Source: Buttiauxella sp. B2 (lineage in GTDB: Bacteria > Pseudomonadota > Gammaproteobacteria > Enterobacterales > Enterobacteriaceae). From it: 64,000 nt of DNA. Where the stretch lies: assembly GCF_006376615.1 (NCBI RefSeq), contig NZ_VEXQ01000002.1, forward strand, positions 248,001 through 312,000. The letters are read 5' to 3'. The position numbers were made by a program, and so were the translations under genes. Positions 1 to 8,426 of the stretch are shown in pieces (position 1 is the stretch's first letter; each line of letters begins with the position of its first letter). The notes under the pieces are model-generated. The model saw only the letters and a list, made by a program, of their open reading frames with translations, was not told the origin of the DNA and ran no database searches.

Positions 1-2
1 TT

Positions 3-269
3 GATGTCAGCGATCTGGATGCCACCACGCCAGTTGATAGTGTGAAGTTAATGATTAAAGCACTTCACCGTATTCCAAACCGTGGTATGGGCAAACCAGT
101 GTTCTACATGAACCGCACCCTGAATGAATACCTCGATATTCAATCGCTGAACAAAGCCTCACTGGCTCTGTCTGTGAAAGAAACTGAGGGTGAATTCTGG
201 ACCACCTTCCGTAACGTCCCAATTCGTGAAACTGACGCACTACTGGAAACAGAAGCGCGCGTTGTTTAA
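3..269 (+). CDS. Major capsid protein, C-terminal part (cut by window start)
   Basis: The frame is open from the window edge, so only the last 88 residues are visible. They include the segments KALHRIPNRGMGKPVFYMNR and ETEGEFWTTFRNVPIRE, which I associate with epsilon15/phiV10-type HK97-fold capsid proteins. An internal GTG at 42 could be read as a start but lies in the middle of a continuous frame. The next gene encodes a capsid cement-type protein, which supports the capsid assignment. The identification rests on family resemblance and position. Confidence 0.72.
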   Translation, partial: DVSDLDATTPVDSVKLMIKALHRIPNRGMGKPVFYMNRTLNEYLDIQSLNKASLALSVKETEGEFWTTFRNVPIRETDALLETEARVV

Positions 270-323
270 CGCCTGGCATTAATCAACGGGCTGGTTCTCC
301 AGTCCGTAACAGGAGAAAGAAAT

Positions 324-758
324 ATGATCATCGATAAACTTTTGATGTTCTCCGAGTCGCAGGCGGTTACTGCAACCGCTGCTTCTACGGATGTTATCGA
401 TCTTGGTCCAATCAAGGGGACTAAGCGCGATATTGGCGTAGGTAATCCACTGGAATTCTGGACTAACGTCAACACCACTGCGGCCGCCGCAGGTGCTGCA
501 ACTCTGAACGTTCAGTTGCAAACCAGCACTGATAACGCCACGTGGGTAACCCTGTATGACAGTGGTTCTCTGGCGCTGGCATCGCTGGTGGCAGGAAAAC
601 GTATCCTCTCTACCAAGGTTCCACAGGGGGTACTGAAATACCTGCGCGTGAACTATGTCGTTGCCACTGGCCCGTTAACAGCCGGTGCATTCACTTCCGG
701 TATTAACCTGGACGTTGACGCGAATTATGCGTACCCGTCTGGTTTCACCGTTAAGTAA
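324..758 (+). CDS. Bbp16-family capsid cement protein
   Basis: This 144-residue protein lies 54 bp after the capsid gene and is preceded by a good ribosome site (AGGAGA). It begins MIIDKLLMFSESQAVT and is rich in Ala, Thr and Val, with segments such as LNVQLQTSTDNATW and VPQGVLKYLRVNYVV that suggest a beta-sandwich. This pattern fits the Bbp16 cement family first described in Bordetella phage BPP-1, where trimers decorate and stabilise the capsid. The assignment rests on sequence pattern and on its place right after the capsid gene. Confidence 0.7.
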   Translation: MIIDKLLMFSESQAVTATAASTDVIDLGPIKGTKRDIGVGNPLEFWTNVNTTAAAAGAATLNVQLQTSTDNATWVTLYDSGSLALASLVAGKRILSTKVPQGVLKYLRVNYVVATGPLTAGAFTSGINLDVDANYAYPSGFTVK

Positions 759-767
759 GGGTAGTCG

Positions 768-1118
768 ATGACTGAGAAAGCAAAATATCTCGTTCTGCGC
801 CTGTCCTATATCGACAAGCAGCTTCACGATGAAGGCGCTGAAATCGAATATGACGGCGTGCCAGGTAGTGCACTGGAGCCGTTAAACGATGCCGCGATAC
901 AGGCAAAGGCTAAAGCTACTGGTGGAAAGGTTCCTGTTGTTGAGGTCCCTAAGTCCGAGGGTGAAAACTTGGGTGATACCGGTCTGGGTAGTGATGAAGA
1001 TCTTGAGAAACTGCGTGATGAATATGAAGCGCTGTTTAACGAGAAGCCTCATCACAACGTCAAAGCCGAAACTCTCCGCGAGAAAATTGCGCAGAAGCGC
1101 AAAGATCTTGGCGTTTAA
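768..1118 (+). CDS. Small virion-region protein with C-terminal HeH/LEM-like motif
   Basis: This 116-residue acidic protein starts 9 bp after the cement gene. Its N-terminal half (YLVLRLSYIDKQLHDEGAEI) resembles short phage head-region proteins. The last ~40 residues, around LRDEYEALFNEKPHHNVKAE, look like the small helix-extended-helix (HeH/LEM-like) motif found at the ends of several phage head proteins. The middle is Lys/Ala/Gly-rich and probably a flexible linker. It is co-transcribed with the capsid genes. Its exact role in the virion is not known from the sequence. Confidence 0.55.
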   Translation: MTEKAKYLVLRLSYIDKQLHDEGAEIEYDGVPGSALEPLNDAAIQAKAKATGGKVPVVEVPKSEGENLGDTGLGSDEDLEKLRDEYEALFNEKPHHNVKAETLREKIAQKRKDLGV

Positions 1119-1133
1119 GCCTCGCTAATAAAA

Positions 1134-1152
1134 CAGGGGTTTCGGCCCCTTT
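1134..1152 (+). terminator. Weak hairpin in the head operon
   Basis: A G4/C4 stem (AGGGG and CCCCT around a TTTCGG loop) is followed by a short T-rich tail, between the HeH-motif gene and the staple gene. It could lower read-through or protect the capsid mRNA 3' end. The T-run is too short for a strong terminator. Confidence 0.35.
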
Positions 1153-1168
1153 CTCGTAGGAGTCACCC

Positions 1169-1489
1169 ATGGAACTCGTCAATTTAAAAACCGGCACCGA
1201 CAGCTACCAGGATGAAAGCGGTAAGACTCAGACCCGTGATGATTATCCATATGGGCTTTGTTTGTATCTCGATAACGAGACACTGGAGAAGCTAGGCGCG
1301 CAGCCTCAGAAGGTTGGCACTGAAGTGATGATTACTGCCAGGGCTGTCATTAAGTCAACGTCCGAACGTGAACGTGAAGATGGCGTTTATCGCAGCGCTG
1401 ACTTGCAGATCACCGACATGTCAATTGCTCCGGCTGAAGCAACTCAGCAAAAAACAGCAGCGGATACATTGTACGGGAGTGCTGAGTAA
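1169..1489 (+). CDS. Capsid staple-type protein (epsilon15 gp10-like)
   Basis: This 106-residue protein is preceded by TAGGAG. It starts MELVNLKTGTDSYQDESGKT and contains a central block (DDYPYGLCLYLDNETLEKLG) and a predicted beta segment (VGTEVMITARAVIKSTSE). Its size and its place between the capsid/cement genes and the tail adaptor fit the ~110-residue capsid staple protein of epsilon15 (gp10), which sits at local twofold axes of the shell. The stop codon overlaps the next ATG (TAATG), showing tight coupling. The assignment is partly positional. Confidence 0.6.
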   Translation: MELVNLKTGTDSYQDESGKTQTRDDYPYGLCLYLDNETLEKLGAQPQKVGTEVMITARAVIKSTSEREREDGVYRSADLQITDMSIAPAEATQQKTAADTLYGSAE

Positions 1490-2094
1490 TGCCGTCTGTT
1501 ATCGAGATCTGCAACATAGCATTGAGCCGAATCGGTAACAGCCGATCCATAAATAGCCTTGAAGAGCAGAGCAAAGAAGCTGGTGCATGCAGTCTGCACT
1601 ATGAAGCTTGCCGTGATGCGACTCTTAGCGACTTCCCGTGGAACTTTGCCACTAAGCGCGTGGCACTGGCTGACACTGGAACTCCGCCACCAGACTGGCA
1701 ATTCGCCTACAGCTACCCAACAGACTGCAAACGTATCATCGAAATTATGGTTCCTGGCATCCGCAACCCAACGGCTGCAATGAGAGTTCAGTATTTCACA
1801 GGTGCAGATGCTAACGGTACAGGCAAGCTCATTTACACCGATCTGCCTGAGGCGTGGCTGAAATACGTATCGCTAATCACCGATGTGAACATGTTCGACG
1901 ATATATTCCGTGATGCTCTGTCATGGCGTCTGGCTGGCGAAATTGCGATGCAGATAACAGGTAGCGGTGATATGGGGAACATGTGCCGCCAGATGTACAT
2001 GAGTGTGATTCTTAGCGCTGGTTCTCGCAGCATGGATGAATCACAGGAACCTCAGCAACCGGAAAGTGAATTCACCATGGCGAGGTTAGGCTGA
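1489..2094 (+). CDS. Tail adaptor / tail tubular protein A-like
   Basis: This 201-residue protein begins MPSVIEICNIALSRIGNSRS, followed by ACSLHYEACRDATLSDFPWN. That opening is typical of the T7 gp11-like head-tail adaptor family (tail tubular protein A), which forms a dodecameric ring between portal and nozzle. Later segments YSYPTDCKRIIEI and LSWRLAGEIAMQITGSGD also fit the family. The length agrees with T7 gp11 (196 residues). It overlaps the previous stop by one base and is followed after one base by the large nozzle gene, as expected for adaptor and nozzle. Confidence 0.8.
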   Translation: MPSVIEICNIALSRIGNSRSINSLEEQSKEAGACSLHYEACRDATLSDFPWNFATKRVALADTGTPPPDWQFAYSYPTDCKRIIEIMVPGIRNPTAAMRVQYFTGADANGTGKLIYTDLPEAWLKYVSLITDVNMFDDIFRDALSWRLAGEIAMQITGSGDMGNMCRQMYMSVILSAGSRSMDESQEPQQPESEFTMARLG

Positions 2095-2095
2095 T

Positions 2096-4573
2096 ATGGC
2101 AATGAGTTGGATCCAACCATCATTCGCTGGTGGTGAGATTGGTCCGTCACTGTACGGACGCATTGATATGGCGAAGTACTCTGTAGCTCTGCGAAAGTGT
2201 CGTAACTTTCTTGTGCGTCAGTATGGCGGTGTTGAGAACAGACCTGGCACCCGGTTTATTGCAGCAGCAAAAATCGATAATAAGAAATGCCGCCTTATCC
2301 CGTTTCAGTTCTCTACGGTGCAAACCTATGCGCTGGAGTTCGGCGACAAGTATATGCGCGTCTACAAAGACGGTGGTCAGGTTCTGGTTACCAATACCAC
2401 CACGATTTATGAGTTGGTTACGCCATATGCGGAAGCTGATTTATTCCGCCTGAAATACACTCAGTCTGCTGACGTTCTTACTATTGTTCACCCGTTATAC
2501 CCTCCAATGGAGTTGCGCCGTTATGCCCACGATAACTGGGAGCTTGTTGCAGTTGAAACCAAGAATGGCCCATTTGAAGATATTAACGTTGATGAAACGA
2601 TCACTGTTTATTCCAGCGCAAGCACAGGAAGCGTAACCCTTACGGCCAGCTCTGCAATTTTCGGACCGGAGCAGGTGGGGAAACTTTTCTATCTTGAGCA
2701 GCCCGCTGTTGATTCCGTTCCTGTCTGGGAAACCAGTAAAACTACAGCGATTAACGATGTACGTCGCGCCGATAGCAACTATTACTGCGCAAATACCGCA
2801 GGCAAGACCGGTACGCTGCGCCCATCGCACACTGAGGGTATGTCGTGGGATGGTTGGGGTGGCAGTGGTGATGGCGATACTGGTGTGCAGTGGGAATACC
2901 TGCATTCAGGATTTGGCATTGCCGAAATAACAGCGGTTGGTGGCGATGGAACAACAGCCACAGCTACGGTTGTATCATTCATCCCTTCCCAGGTAGTTGG
3001 CTCAACCAATGTTAGTTACAAGTGGGCTCGCTATGTATGGAATTCTGTCAACGGTTATCCGGGCACGGTTGTGTATTATCAGCAGCGCCTGTACTTCGCT
3101 GCGTCTTCTGCTTACCCGCAAACCATCTGGGCCAGTCGCACTGGTGACTATAAAGACTTTGGCAAGAACAACCCTATTCAGGATGATGACCGAATAATTT
3201 ACACCTATGCCGGGCGTCAGGTTAATGAGATTCGTCATCTGATTGATGTTGGTTCTCTGGTTGCGCTTACCTCAGGTGGTGAGTACGTCATTACTGGCGA
3301 CCAGAACAAGGTGCTGACCCCGGGTTCATTTTCTCTTAGCTCTCAGGGTTCTAACGGATCAAGCAATATCCCACCAATCGCTGTGGCAAACATTGCGCTG
3401 TTCGTTCAGGAAAAAGGTAGCGCAGTACGTGACCTTGCCTACTCGTTCGATGTTGACGGATACCAGGGTAACGACCTGACCATTCTGGCTAACCACCTTT
3501 TCACGAAGCACACGCTTATCGACTGGTCATTTTCTATCGTGCCTTATTCCATCGCATGGGCCATTCGTGACGACGGCGCATTGTTGGCGCTGACCTATCT
3601 CCGTGAACAGCAGGTCTTTGCCTGGGCACCACAACCCTCTACCGGTAAGTACGAATCTACGTGCTGTATCAGTGAAGGCGGCGAGGATGCCGTGTATTTC
3701 GTGGTTAACCGAACCATTAACGGGCAAACAAAACGCTATGTCGAGCGCCTGCAAACCCGTCAGTTCACCAGTGACGAGGATGCATTCTTTGTAGACTGCG
3801 GTCTGAGTTATGACGGACGAAACACCACAATGCGAGCAATGTCTATTACTGGTGGTACCGGTGACTGGGATTATCGTAACAACTACACGCTGACGACCTC
3901 AGGCTCAGCATATTTCACCAGTAGTGATGTTGGCGCACAAATACAGTTCCCGTACACCGAAACGGATGAAACAGGAACAACAACGAATAAGCAGTTGCGC
4001 TGCGAAATAGTGGCATTCACAAACGGTAACACGGTAACAATTCAGGCTAATCGTAATATCCCAGAGCAATTGCAGGGAACGGCCACAACCAACTGGCGCA
4101 TGGCACGCATGATGTTCGGTGGCCTTGGTCATCTCGAAGGGCAGACTGTTAACATTCTTTCAGACGGCAGTGTTGAACCTCAAAAGGTAGTCACATCTGG
4201 TGTGGTTACACTTGAGTCTCCAGGCGCTGTGGTGCATATCGGCCTGCCAATTACTGCTGAGTTTGAAACGCTGGATATCAATATCAACGGGCAGGAAACG
4301 TTGCTCGATAAGAAAAAGCTCATGCCGACCGTGAGTCTTATCGTTAACGCCAGCCGCGGTATTTTTGCAGGAACCGACAAAGACAAGCTGTACGAATATC
4401 CGCAGCGTGAATTTGAGTTCTATGACGATCCGGTTGATGACGCTACAGGTGTAGTAGAAATAAAACTCGATACCGACTGGAGTAAAAACGGGCGCGTATA
4501 CATCCGACAAACTGACCCGTTACCTTTATCTGTGCTTGCTGTCTTACCTCGCTTCACAGTGGGAGGTTTTTGA
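2096..4573 (+). CDS. Large tail nozzle / tail hub protein
   Basis: This 825-residue protein starts MAMSWIQPSFAGGEIGPSLY, a hallmark opening (W-x-QPSFAGGE.SP) of a widespread podovirus tail protein family. The next part, RKCRNFLVRQYGGVENRPGT, is also characteristic. The rest is beta-rich, with aromatic, Thr and Gly-rich strands and no membrane segment. It lies directly after the adaptor, in the position of the T7 gp12 nozzle, and is by far the largest tail-tube gene here. I infer that it forms the tail nozzle or hub through which DNA passes and to which the tailspikes attach. Its stop overlaps the next ATG (TGATG). Confidence 0.68.
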   Translation: MAMSWIQPSFAGGEIGPSLYGRIDMAKYSVALRKCRNFLVRQYGGVENRPGTRFIAAAKIDNKKCRLIPFQFSTVQTYALEFGDKYMRVYKDGGQVLVTNTTTIYELVTPYAEADLFRLKYTQSADVLTIVHPLYPPMELRRYAHDNWELVAVETKNGPFEDINVDETITVYSSASTGSVTLTASSAIFGPEQVGKLFYLEQPAVDSVPVWETSKTTAINDVRRADSNYYCANTAGKTGTLRPSHTEGMSWDGWGGSGDGDTGVQWEYLHSGFGIAEITAVGGDGTTATATVVSFIPSQVVGSTNVSYKWARYVWNSVNGYPGTVVYYQQRLYFAASSAYPQTIWASRTGDYKDFGKNNPIQDDDRIIYTYAGRQVNEIRHLIDVGSLVALTSGGEYVITGDQNKVLTPGSFSLSSQGSNGSSNIPPIAVANIALFVQEKGSAVRDLAYSFDVDGYQGNDLTILANHLFTKHTLIDWSFSIVPYSIAWAIRDDGALLALTYLREQQVFAWAPQPSTGKYESTCCISEGGEDAVYFVVNRTINGQTKRYVERLQTRQFTSDEDAFFVDCGLSYDGRNTTMRAMSITGGTGDWDYRNNYTLTTSGSAYFTSSDVGAQIQFPYTETDETGTTTNKQLRCEIVAFTNGNTVTIQANRNIPEQLQGTATTNWRMARMMFGGLGHLEGQTVNILSDGSVEPQKVVTSGVVTLESPGAVVHIGLPITAEFETLDININGQETLLDKKKLMPTVSLIVNASRGIFAGTDKDKLYEYPQREFEFYDDPVDDATGVVEIKLDTDWSKNGRVYIRQTDPLPLSVLAVLPRFTVGGF

Positions 4574-5037
4574 TGGTCAAAACCTTTATTGAAACAGCGA
4601 CAACTGAGCACGTTCAGGCCATTCTTCCAAGCGTTCGCCAGGCTGACATTGACGAGTTTATTGCCGCATCAGGCCAGACACCTGAAGAAGTTCTTAATCT
4701 TGCCCTGCGAGTATCAACCCGGGCATGGGCTGGAATAGCAGACGGTAACGTAGTCAATATTTTCGGTGTGGCTCCGGCGTCTCTACTGGGTGGTAAAGGC
4801 ATCCCGTGGATGGTGGGATCTGACCATATCGATCTACATAAACGTGCATTTCTCAAAGGTTCTAGGCTTGCCTTGGTGGGCATGCTTGAGCTTTATCCTC
4901 ACCTCGAAAACTATGTAGACCAGCGTAATCACCTGGCTAAAGCATGGCTGCACTGGCTGGGTTTCAAACTCGAAGATCCAGCGCCTTATGGCGTACAGGG
5001 ATTACCGTTCCATCGCTTCCATATGGAGAAAAGATAA
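4573..5037 (+). CDS. T7 gp13-like virion protein with GNAT-like fold
   Basis: I chose the ATG at 4573, which overlaps the previous stop and has a strong GGGAGG site six bases upstream, giving 154 residues. The protein has the layout of the T7 gp13 family: an N-terminal ETATTEHVQAILPSVRQADI helix, a RAWAGIADGNVVNIFGVAP strand pair, then GIPWMVGSDHIDLHKRAFL. The order of strands and helices resembles a GNAT acetyltransferase fold, but no acetyl-CoA loop is obvious. In T7, gp13 helps assemble the internal core without being an enzyme. The next gene overlaps its stop codon. Confidence 0.68.
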   Translation: MVKTFIETATTEHVQAILPSVRQADIDEFIAASGQTPEEVLNLALRVSTRAWAGIADGNVVNIFGVAPASLLGGKGIPWMVGSDHIDLHKRAFLKGSRLALVGMLELYPHLENYVDQRNHLAKAWLHWLGFKLEDPAPYGVQGLPFHRFHMEKR

Positions 5038-5576
5038 TGTGCGGACCAGTTGCCGTAGGCGTCGCTATGGTTGCGATGTCGGCCATGCAGGCATATAGCC
5101 AGAACAAACAAGCCAAATATCAATCTGCTGTAGCAAACCAGAACGCAGATATTGCAGAAGCGCAGGCACAGGACTCCATAAACCGTGGTAACGCTCAGGC
5201 CGAAGAAGTACGACGCCGCAACCGGCAGGCCGCTGGGACACAGACAGCAACAATGGGCGCGACTGGTGCAGATCTCAGTACTGGTAATGCACTGGATATC
5301 TTCGGTGATACGGCGCAATTCGGACAGCTTGATGCTCTTACCACAGTAAATAACGCACAACGTGAAGCATACGGATATCAGGTACAAAGCACGAATGCTC
5401 AAGCCCAGGCTAAAGCTGCCGAATCCCAGGGGCGAGATGCAGTAACACTGACGCTGATGAGCGCACCGCTGAAAGCCTATGGCGCATACCAGACTGCTGG
5501 TGGTTCATGGAGTCCATTTACTCAGTCTCAAGCCGCGCCAATCACTGCGGCTGTTGGAACACCGACCGGTAGATAA
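5037..5576 (+). CDS. Virion core / ejection protein, T7 gp14-like
   Basis: The ATG at 5037 overlaps the previous TAA and follows GGAGAAAAG, giving 179 residues. The protein starts MCGPVAVGVAMVAMSAMQAYSQ, a short hydrophobic N-terminal segment, and continues as a long Ala/Gln-rich amphipathic helix (NQNADIAEAQAQDSINRGNA). This matches the T7 gp14 type of virion core protein, which leaves the head first and forms a pore in the outer membrane. The gene directly precedes the two largest ejection-type genes, as gp14 precedes gp15 and gp16 in T7. The family call is by architecture, not strict identity. Confidence 0.68.
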   Translation: MCGPVAVGVAMVAMSAMQAYSQNKQAKYQSAVANQNADIAEAQAQDSINRGNAQAEEVRRRNRQAAGTQTATMGATGADLSTGNALDIFGDTAQFGQLDALTTVNNAQREAYGYQVQSTNAQAQAKAAESQGRDAVTLTLMSAPLKAYGAYQTAGGSWSPFTQSQAAPITAAVGTPTGR

Positions 5577-5585
5577 GGAGTATTT

Positions 5586-8426
5586 ATGCCAGTAGTACCT
5601 ACTGTACAAGGCCGTCAGGTCCAGAGTCAGGGTGTGTCGACCAGTGGTTTCAGCATGCAGCCTCAGTCTGATCTATTGGGTGGAATGGCTAAAGTTGCCG
5701 AGCAATACGTTGGTGCATTCGCTGAAGCGAAGCAGCGTGCAAACGTCGCTATGGCTCAGGATGCATCCTTGCAGTTAAGCCAGCAAGCAAGCTCACTACT
5801 GAATGACCCGCAAAAGGGTTTGCTCAATTTGCAGGGTAAAAATGCAATTGGCAAAGGTATGGAATACACAACCGCTTTTGACCAGGCCGCCGAACAGATT
5901 GGTGCCACATTGCCGGATGATGCTTCCCGTCAGTCTTACCTTCAGCAAGCCCAGCAGCAGCGAATTCAGTTCACCACCCAGGCTGGTCGTCATGAAGTAA
6001 GCCAGGTAAATGCTTATGAACAAGGGCAGTTCGCGGCCACACTCACTAATAACGCGCAGAGTGCCGCTGGCCTGTACGGAGATAATGCCGCGTATCTTTC
6101 AGCAAATAAGCAGACTTTTGACCAGATTGATCAGTACGGTGTTGCTCATGGCTGGAGCGACGAGCAGATTACTGCAAAGAAAATCGAGTTCAAAGAAAAG
6201 GTTGCTGATAACGCATTATCAAACTGGTCTAATCAAAACAGCATTGAGTTTATTCACAGCAATGGTGAGCTTAGCGATACAGTTTCTGGTTCGAAACGTG
6301 CTACAGCAAGTCCTTATGGGGGTGAACCAGAAACAACGAAGGGAATGAAAACCCAAGGCAATATCGATATTTATAATCGCCCTAAGGTTAAAAATGCGGA
6401 TGGTTCAGTTAGTACGGTAAGAACAATATCTATCGGTACCGATGATGGAGAGGTTCTCATCCCAACTGTCAGCGATAGTGGGAAGATAATGTCTGATGAA
6501 GATGCCATTGCTCAGTATGAAAAAACTGGTAAGCATCTCGGTGTATTCGATAATCCTGACGATGCAACGGCATACGCTGAAACTCTGCATAACCAGCAGG
6601 AAGATTATTATATCAAAGGTAGCCAATCCAATGGTGCTAGGGGAATTGAGAACAACAACCCCGGTAATCTTGAGTTCAGTCGTTCGAATCCATGGGAAGG
6701 TCAGACAGGTAGTGATGGGCGCTTTGCTAAATTCGAGACCCCTGAACATGGGATACGAGCACTTGGTCGAAATCTGATTTCTTATCAGCGCCAGGGTTAC
6801 GACACAGTCAGTGACATCATCACCCGCTGGGCACCACCGGAAGATAACAACGATACTGCTGCTTATATCAAAGCGGTATGTGATCAAATTGGCGCTACCC
6901 CGGATCAGAAGCTGGATGTCAGTAACCCGGATACATTAAAAAAACTAAGTGCTGCAATCATCCATCATGAAAATGGCGACCAGCCATTCAGTGACCAGCA
7001 GCTAAATGCAGGTGCCAGTGCAGCGCTTGGCCTGATGTCGCTACCAACCAGTCAGAAGCGCTATACCGGTAATGCTGCATTCGATGCTGCATCACCACAG
7101 GCTCAGGCTTCATTTCTCCGCCAGGCTGACCAGATCAGAAAACAGCAACAGGCTGAATACAGAACGAACATTGACGGTAAAGTGCGGGACGCTACTGCGG
7201 CTTATATGCGCGGCGTAGAGTTCCCTGATGCACCAACGCAGGAAAATTTCATCGCTGCTTATGGTTTTCGTGAAGGTAATAATCGATATACCGAACTCAG
7301 GAACGCGCAGATCGCCGGGCAGTATATTGGCTCATTCCGCACGATGCCGAGCAGCAGCATTACAACTTATGTTGAGCAACTTAAGCCGGATACTGGTGAA
7401 ACAGGGGATGGGTACGCAGAGCGAGCTCAGATGTATGACCATGTTGCTGCTGCGGCCACGAAAGTTATCTCTGAACGCCAGAACAACCCATTCAATGCTG
7501 CGGTAGATATTGGCGTGTACAAGCCGATAGCCAGCAACAACCCAGCAGCCATTACTTCTGAAGTAGCAAACCGTTTCTCTGCTCAAGAGAATTTGCGCGG
7601 ACTGGGTATAAATGCGCCATTACTTTCGAGCGAGGAAGCCAGTGCGTTAACGCAGCAGGTACGAGGCACAACGAATGTTGATCAGACTATAGGTCTGCTG
7701 CAAAGCATGGGGCAGACTCTACCGCCTAACGCCATGCGTATGGTAGCAACATCCATTGCACCAAACAGCGCGGCTACAGCTTATTCAGCTTTGCTGCTTG
7801 GCACTCCTGATAATCAGTACGACAAGAAAAGCGGCACTATCGCTTACAGTCAATTCGTTGGGTATAAGCCAACGATGAATAAATATGACGTCTCAAAAAC
7901 CATCCTCTCTGGCGATCAACTTCTTAACCCAACGAAGCAGATGAAAGATGCAGGTATCCAACCTGTTGCTTTGCCAAGTGAGGACAAACTCAAGCGCGCA
8001 TTTACTGATGAAGTTGGTAACGCATTCTCTAATAATCCACAAGCCGGGCAGATGTCTTACAGCCTGTTCAAGGCAGCTTATGCCGGTATCGCCTATCAGT
8101 CTGGTGATTCCGCAATGACGCGAACTGATGCGGCTAACTCCGATGTAGTCGAAAAAGCTGCGCAGATGGCAACGGGTGGTGTGTATAAGGGTTTTAATGG
8201 TGGTGATGTTGTCATGCCGTTTGGTATGGACAAGAGCACATTCAAAGACCGTTATACCGAGTCAGCACAATCTGCTCTGACAGAAGCAGGGCTTAACCCT
8301 AATTCTCAGTCAAACTTCACGCCAGTTAATATCGGTAACAACCAGTATCGTATGGTTAGTGGCAGTGGTCGCTGGGCAACGGATCCAAAGACTGGCCAGC
8401 CTATTGTTGTGAGGGTGGCGCAATGA
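5586..8426 (+). CDS. Large ejection-type virion protein with embedded muralytic domain
   Basis: This 946-residue protein has three visible parts. Residues 1-235 are Gln/Ala-rich helices typical of ejection proteins. Residues ~255-345 form a small separate domain (GNIDIYNRPKV ... GEVLIPTVSDSGKIMSDEDA ... HLGVFDNPDDATAYAETLH) that I have seen recurring in unrelated phage proteins. Residues ~350-465 contain ENNNPGNLEF, FAKFETPEHGIRAL, TVSDIITRWAPPEDNNDTAA, the signature of a phage-type peptidoglycan-cleaving domain such as that of PRD1 P5/T7-like virion lysins. The remaining ~480 residues are helical. I infer that it makes the path through the cell wall during DNA injection. It overlaps the next gene by ATGA. 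Confidence 0.75.
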   Translation: MPVVPTVQGRQVQSQGVSTSGFSMQPQSDLLGGMAKVAEQYVGAFAEAKQRANVAMAQDASLQLSQQASSLLNDPQKGLLNLQGKNAIGKGMEYTTAFDQAAEQIGATLPDDASRQSYLQQAQQQRIQFTTQAGRHEVSQVNAYEQGQFAATLTNNAQSAAGLYGDNAAYLSANKQTFDQIDQYGVAHGWSDEQITAKKIEFKEKVADNALSNWSNQNSIEFIHSNGELSDTVSGSKRATASPYGGEPETTKGMKTQGNIDIYNRPKVKNADGSVSTVRTISIGTDDGEVLIPTVSDSGKIMSDEDAIAQYEKTGKHLGVFDNPDDATAYAETLHNQQEDYYIKGSQSNGARGIENNNPGNLEFSRSNPWEGQTGSDGRFAKFETPEHGIRALGRNLISYQRQGYDTVSDIITRWAPPEDNNDTAAYIKAVCDQIGATPDQKLDVSNPDTLKKLSAAIIHHENGDQPFSDQQLNAGASAALGLMSLPTSQKRYTGNAAFDAASPQAQASFLRQADQIRKQQQAEYRTNIDGKVRDATAAYMRGVEFPDAPTQENFIAAYGFREGNNRYTELRNAQIAGQYIGSFRTMPSSSITTYVEQLKPDTGETGDGYAERAQMYDHVAAAATKVISERQNNPFNAAVDIGVYKPIASNNPAAITSEVANRFSAQENLRGLGINAPLLSSEEASALTQQVRGTTNVDQTIGLLQSMGQTLPPNAMRMVATSIAPNSAATAYSALLLGTPDNQYDKKSGTIAYSQFVGYKPTMNKYDVSKTILSGDQLLNPTKQMKDAGIQPVALPSEDKLKRAFTDEVGNAFSNNPQAGQMSYSLFKAAYAGIAYQSGDSAMTRTDAANSDVVEKAAQMATGGVYKGFNGGDVVMPFGMDKSTFKDRYTESAQSALTEAGLNPNSQSNFTPVNIGNNQYRMVSGSGRWATDPKTGQPIVVRVAQ

